DNA from: Erythrophleum ivorense | Taxonomy: Eukaryota > Streptophyta > Magnoliopsida > Fabales > Fabaceae | Length of the DNA: 64,000 bases | Reading direction: 5' to 3' | NCBI GenBank assembly: GCA_026724425.1 | Contig: JAIUCV010000003.1 | Span: 43,425,283 to 43,489,282, forward strand | Shown here: positions 60,021 to 64,000 of the stretch, piece after piece | How positions within the stretch are numbered: the stretch's first letter is position 1 | Layout of the letters: every line of letters starts with the position of its first letter | Translations under genes and position numbers: made by a program | Notes under the pieces: generated by a model | Seen by the model: the letters and a program-made list of their open reading frames with translations, nothing else | Told to the model about the DNA's origin: nothing | Database searches by the model: none

Positions 60021-62288
60021 TTGTTCATTTGTTTTATTTATTTATTTTCATAAACTTTCATTGTTTTAGCACTTAACTTGTTGTAACCTACAAGCAAATG
60101 ACATTATTGGTTGAAATTGGATCCTTAATAGTTACATAGTAAGAGAGTGATATAAAAGACTTAAAGTACATATAAAGTCTAATTTTTTTACATTATTCTC
60201 TTTTTTTTTTAACTTTCTCTCCAATTATACTATATGTGATTAATTTATAATTGTGGAGGATCTGGAATCTTATTGTTTATTTCATGATTTCTCCTTTATT
60301 TTTTTAATATAAAAATAAAAATACCTTCATTAATTTCTCACATTTTTTATATAAAATAACACAAATATAAATTTTAAAATATAGTTTTTACCTTGATAAA
60401 ATGAAAAACAAATATAAAAAAATTAAGTTACATAAAATAAAATAGACAGATCAAGAATATAAATGGATAAAAATATACGAAATATGAAGAAAAAATTGAT
60501 AACGATTGGTTTTGAATAACTATCTCATGCACTTTTTATATCATCAATTTACTATGGACATTTTATATATGATTTCAATTATAGGAAGTAGGATACATAT
60601 TCACTTAAAAACACTAAGGATGGTCTTTACCAAAAAAAAAATCTCATTCTCGTGAAGTTTACATCTAAAAGACCTGAAACCAAAAAGAAGAGTCTTGGTC
60701 ATCTTTCTTCGCATCTAAAAATAAAGCCCACTACTCTGTAACAAGAAGATAATTATGATTCATATATATATGGCCATATAATATCTAACCGAATCTTGGC
60801 TTCAAATGTGATGCAGTTCTAAATTAAGAATGTACAGTTGATGTTTGGTGCAAGTATAATGTTTTGGTTTTATTCCAGATGTGCCTGTGAATAATATATA
60901 ACTCTGATATTAGATGTTGTTGGGATAGCTTGTGACATGCTTCACCTTCACGAAGATTCTGAACGAAGAATTATACATTGAGGTCTGAGCTCAAGTAATA
61001 TATAGTCAGATGAGAGATGAATCCGAAGGATACTTTGGCTTTGGTAGAATGATTAAAGGTAGTGAAAATAAAGCCAATACTAGAAGAGTTGTTCGCAATA
61101 GACAAGAATATACCTTCTTTAATTTGCCCATGATTCTTGATATTTAAAAAAAGAAAAAGAAAAAGAAAGTCATATAATTCCAGAAATCCAAAAAGAAAAA
61201 TAAAAAAATAAAAATACAGAACGATTGAAAATGTGAATGTATTTTGCGCCATTGAGAAAAAAAAAATAGAAGCATACCCAATCATTTTTGTTTAGTAATC
61301 GTTAAATCCTTCTTAGAGAAATTTCTAGTTTAAACTTTAAAATACCAAATGATAGAATATCTTTTAGGATTCAAAATTTTAATCCAGTTATAAAAAACTG
61401 TACAAAAACCACTTCTTTCTACTTGAAGGGTAGAAATAGAGTCTGAGCAGTTTTTTATGATCAGGACTTATTGTTCATGAGCTTGAGCCCATGACTTATG
61501 GTCCTAGTGCTATGCTTGATAGTTTTAATTATTGAAATATTAAAATATCAAAATATCTAGTACCAGGAACAGTTCATATTTTAATTTTAGAGTCTGTTTT
61601 AATATTAGATTTTCTGGTATCTAATATCTCTTACTTTTGATGTTTGGTCCTAAAATTCTATTTGCTAGCTTCTTTGTTTTATGATCAGTAGTAGTTTCGA
61701 GATTTATAAATTATTTACAGTACTGTTTTAAACCTAATTTATATGCCACTTGTATTATATATTAGCAAAAATTCTTGTAGTTCTGCATTCTTTATAATAT
61801 TGTTGCAAAGCAAGTTTGAGGCATGAAAAGTTTAGAGTACAGTTTTTCTACATATTTTAATTGAAATAATGGTGAATTAGAAGATCATTGGCTTTTGAAC
61901 CATTCTGTGAAGTATATTTGATTTCACTGCTTAAAATTATCTCTAAATTTCATGAGATTGAATGAGAGATGAGTCTCAATATCCAAGACCTTAAATATCT
62001 TTTTAGAAAAATATTATGAACAATGAACTTAGTTTTTTGGCCCAATATGAACAATTAACTAAGCACAAATACTTGATATTATCAAATCATTTAAAGAAAA
62101 GATAAAAGAAAAAAAAAAGTCAGCCTTATGCTTATTGATCTTATCCTTGCTGACTGTTTTGCCGTAGTCAGTGGGAAAAAACATGGCTGGTGATACATGC
62201 CAACGATAATATTTTCAAGTCTTCCTGTCGTCATCGTAATAACCGAACTTGAAATAATAAGAAAAATAATTAAAACTAGTAATTTAAC
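60021..62288. other. AT-rich intergenic DNA
   Basis: No gene found in either strand. Features seen are a purine-rich (A/G) tract at 61147-61215, a T-rich tract at 60185-60215 and ATATATG text near 60760. The minus-strand ORF 60971-61285 is low complexity across the purine tract and is not a gene. Confidence 0.5.
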
Positions 62289-64000
62289 TGTAATGCCCAA
62301 ATTTTTTTTTTTTGGAAATTTGAATAATTAAGGTTAGTAATAAAATTAATTTAAATAAACAAAGTGAAATCTAAAACAAAATTTAATTACGAAAGAATAA
62401 GATACATGTAACAGCTATGACGGCAATATCCTTGCATTGGTGCCCCCTTTGTCATTTATTCTTCTCCCTATTACTTTTCTCTTCCTGAACGTTGATGGAA
62501 ACTTACTCAGGGACTGGTTGAAATTTTTATTTATTACTTGCAACCCCTTCCTTTTTTGTAAATTGCCGATACATCTGCCAAATTTTTTTGAAAAAACTAT
62601 ACTTAGAAACTTCAAATTTGTAAAAATTAATTTTAAAACAACTTGATTATAACATTAAGAAATCCTAATTATAACAAGTTCTGTGAATTCTACGGACTTA
62701 CTTCCTCGGTCATAATTTTTCTATTTTTGTTCTAGCATCAGAGCCACGTGTCTTCTCCGACTGCCTTCTTTACACGGTATAATATTTTTTAGTTTTAATA
62801 TTTTTTAGTATATATATATTATTATATTTTTCTATATTGTATATATATTTAAATATTTAAATTTTTATATATAATTTTATTATTATTATATTATATAATT
62901 AATCTAATTTAGAATTAATTATAATATTGCTTCTGCTCGTCTCAGTCTCTGTAGAGTGAACTGTGATCTCTCCCTTCTCTTCTTTCATTCATCTTATTCG
63001 TACCCTTGGTGAGAAGAAACCTAATCGAAGTTTCTGCTCCAACTAGACGTGCTTCTCATGCGTTTCCCTCTCTTCAGACTGTGCATCTCGTCCTTTCCAG
63101 ATAGTATGATTTTCTATCTGATTGTGTTGATTAACCTAGTTATTTATTTAAAAAAAAATTCAATTTTTCAAACTTAAGAACTTAAAATTGGGAATTCACA
63201 ATTTTGGATTAATTACACAGAATCAATCAAAATTAATGTTAGATGTTGGTTTCCTAACATATATAGTAAGTTTAATTTCGCTCAATTGAAGCTTGTTCAT
63301 CAATAATCTCGAATTGAAGCTTTGAATTTCATGAGATAGGCATGCTTAATCCCTAAAATTTTGAATCTATTTTTCTTCCAATAATAATGAAATTAAATGT
63401 TATCTGAACCTCCCACACACTTATATGAACAAGAAGCATGAATCAATTGGAAGAAAAGAGCTTATAAATATATAGATATGAAAGATTGAATTTCAAAAAT
63501 TTTATAATTCTTGTTTGATGCAATTTGGGACTTAAATCTTTCAATTGATTGATGAATCTTGGTTAAAACATTGTCTAATTGGTGATGAGAACTCATCAAC
63601 CACGTGAAAGAGGACCTTCAGGGAACAACAATGGTGGTTTGATGCCATGGATGTGAGGAGTGGTTGGAGCTTGAAGATGATCAGCTCTAGCCACGCCCAG
63701 TTGCACCTTCACGCGTGTGTGGGCATGTGAGAGTCACACGCTGGGCCTTTCAGCCTAGTTTTAATTCCAGTCCTAATAAATTTAAGAATTCTATTTAAAT
63801 GTTATTTTTCTGTAATTTTTTAGAACCAAAAAGTATTTATTTTGAATTTTAGAAGATTTTCACAGCAAATAAATACACTTTATTCATTGAATTTTGGCTT
63901 GGAAAGATTAATGAATGTACTTTATAATATTATGTATTTGGGTAATGGACCACTCTCCCCAATTATAAGTATGACCATATTAAATAAATTCCTAAACTTC
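62289..64000 (+). mobile_element. Possible LTR beginning (third TGTAAnnCCC family)
   Basis: TGTAATGCCCAAATTTTTTT at 62289 resembles the starts of plant chromovirus-type LTRs and of the A and B families here. It is followed by AT-rich DNA (62780-62930) and a pyrimidine-rich stretch (62940-63110) like the transcribed part of an LTR. No end, primer-binding site or target duplication is visible inside the window, so this is tentative. Confidence 0.35.

Noticed and set aside
60971..61285. Phe-rich 104-codon minus-strand ORF resembling a membrane protein
   Set aside because: Low-complexity translation of an A/G-rich tract.

Overview
The window looks like a block of plant nuclear intergenic DNA, most likely from a eudicot. 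It is AT-rich, dense in LTR retrotransposons nested in one another, and carries a FAR1/MULE-type transposase relic. I see no intact host gene, tRNA, rRNA or bacterial feature. The species cannot be fixed from the sequence.

Two families of very long, non-coding LTRs dominate. I call them family A and family B because I cannot name them. Family A is about 3.7 kb, starts TGTAACATCC, ends GGTGTTACA, and carries an internal array of about 32-bp repeats. Family B is about 2.85 kb, starts TGTAACACCCC and ends CATCACA. Four copies have perfect 5-bp target duplications: A at 16240-20034 (CATTT) and 52941-56643 (CGAGG); B at 33772-36604 (ATGGT) and 41749-44606 (ATAAT). One A copy (13279-20778, interrupted) is followed by a primer-binding-site-like sequence, so A is an LTR. 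Both families resemble chromovirus (Tekay/Del-like) LTRs in their termini; that assignment is inference.

Layout: 1-1706 family A pieces; 1720-8371 a 3'-truncated Copia element on the minus strand with its 5' LTR at 6644-8371; 8372-13278 remnants of B, A and an A-related LTR; 13279-20778 an A LTR with a second A LTR nested inside; 20779-23554 non-coding internal DNA with two palindrome arrays; 23555-27245 a decayed Ty3/gypsy pol region of the Athila/Tat (OTA) clade, minus strand; 27246-30775 an A LTR whose first ~375 bp is inverted; 30776-32254 a second OTA gag/protease fragment; 32255-38015 an A LTR containing a B LTR; 38016-40640 non-LTR DNA with a foldback and a hAT-like non-autonomous element; 40641-50218 three minus-strand A LTRs, one holding a B LTR; about 51390-59620 a FAR1-domain MULE relic with inverted terminal repeats, split by an A LTR; 59621-64000 AT-rich DNA with a strong hairpin and a probable further LTR start.

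The most interesting signal is not coding. Five separate arrays of short (about 12-bp) palindromes of the form GC-NNNN-GC occur in at least three sequence contexts. Their spacing is strikingly regular: about 21-22 bp within pairs, 50-53 bp between pairs, and 11-13 bp in some places, i.e. near whole helical turns. The palindrome sequence differs from array to array (CCGCGG, CTATAG, CCATAG, CCACGG cores) while the spacing is kept. A second shared signal is a small stem followed by CTCAC, a pyrimidine-rich stretch and AG|GTG, present in both the A and B LTRs.
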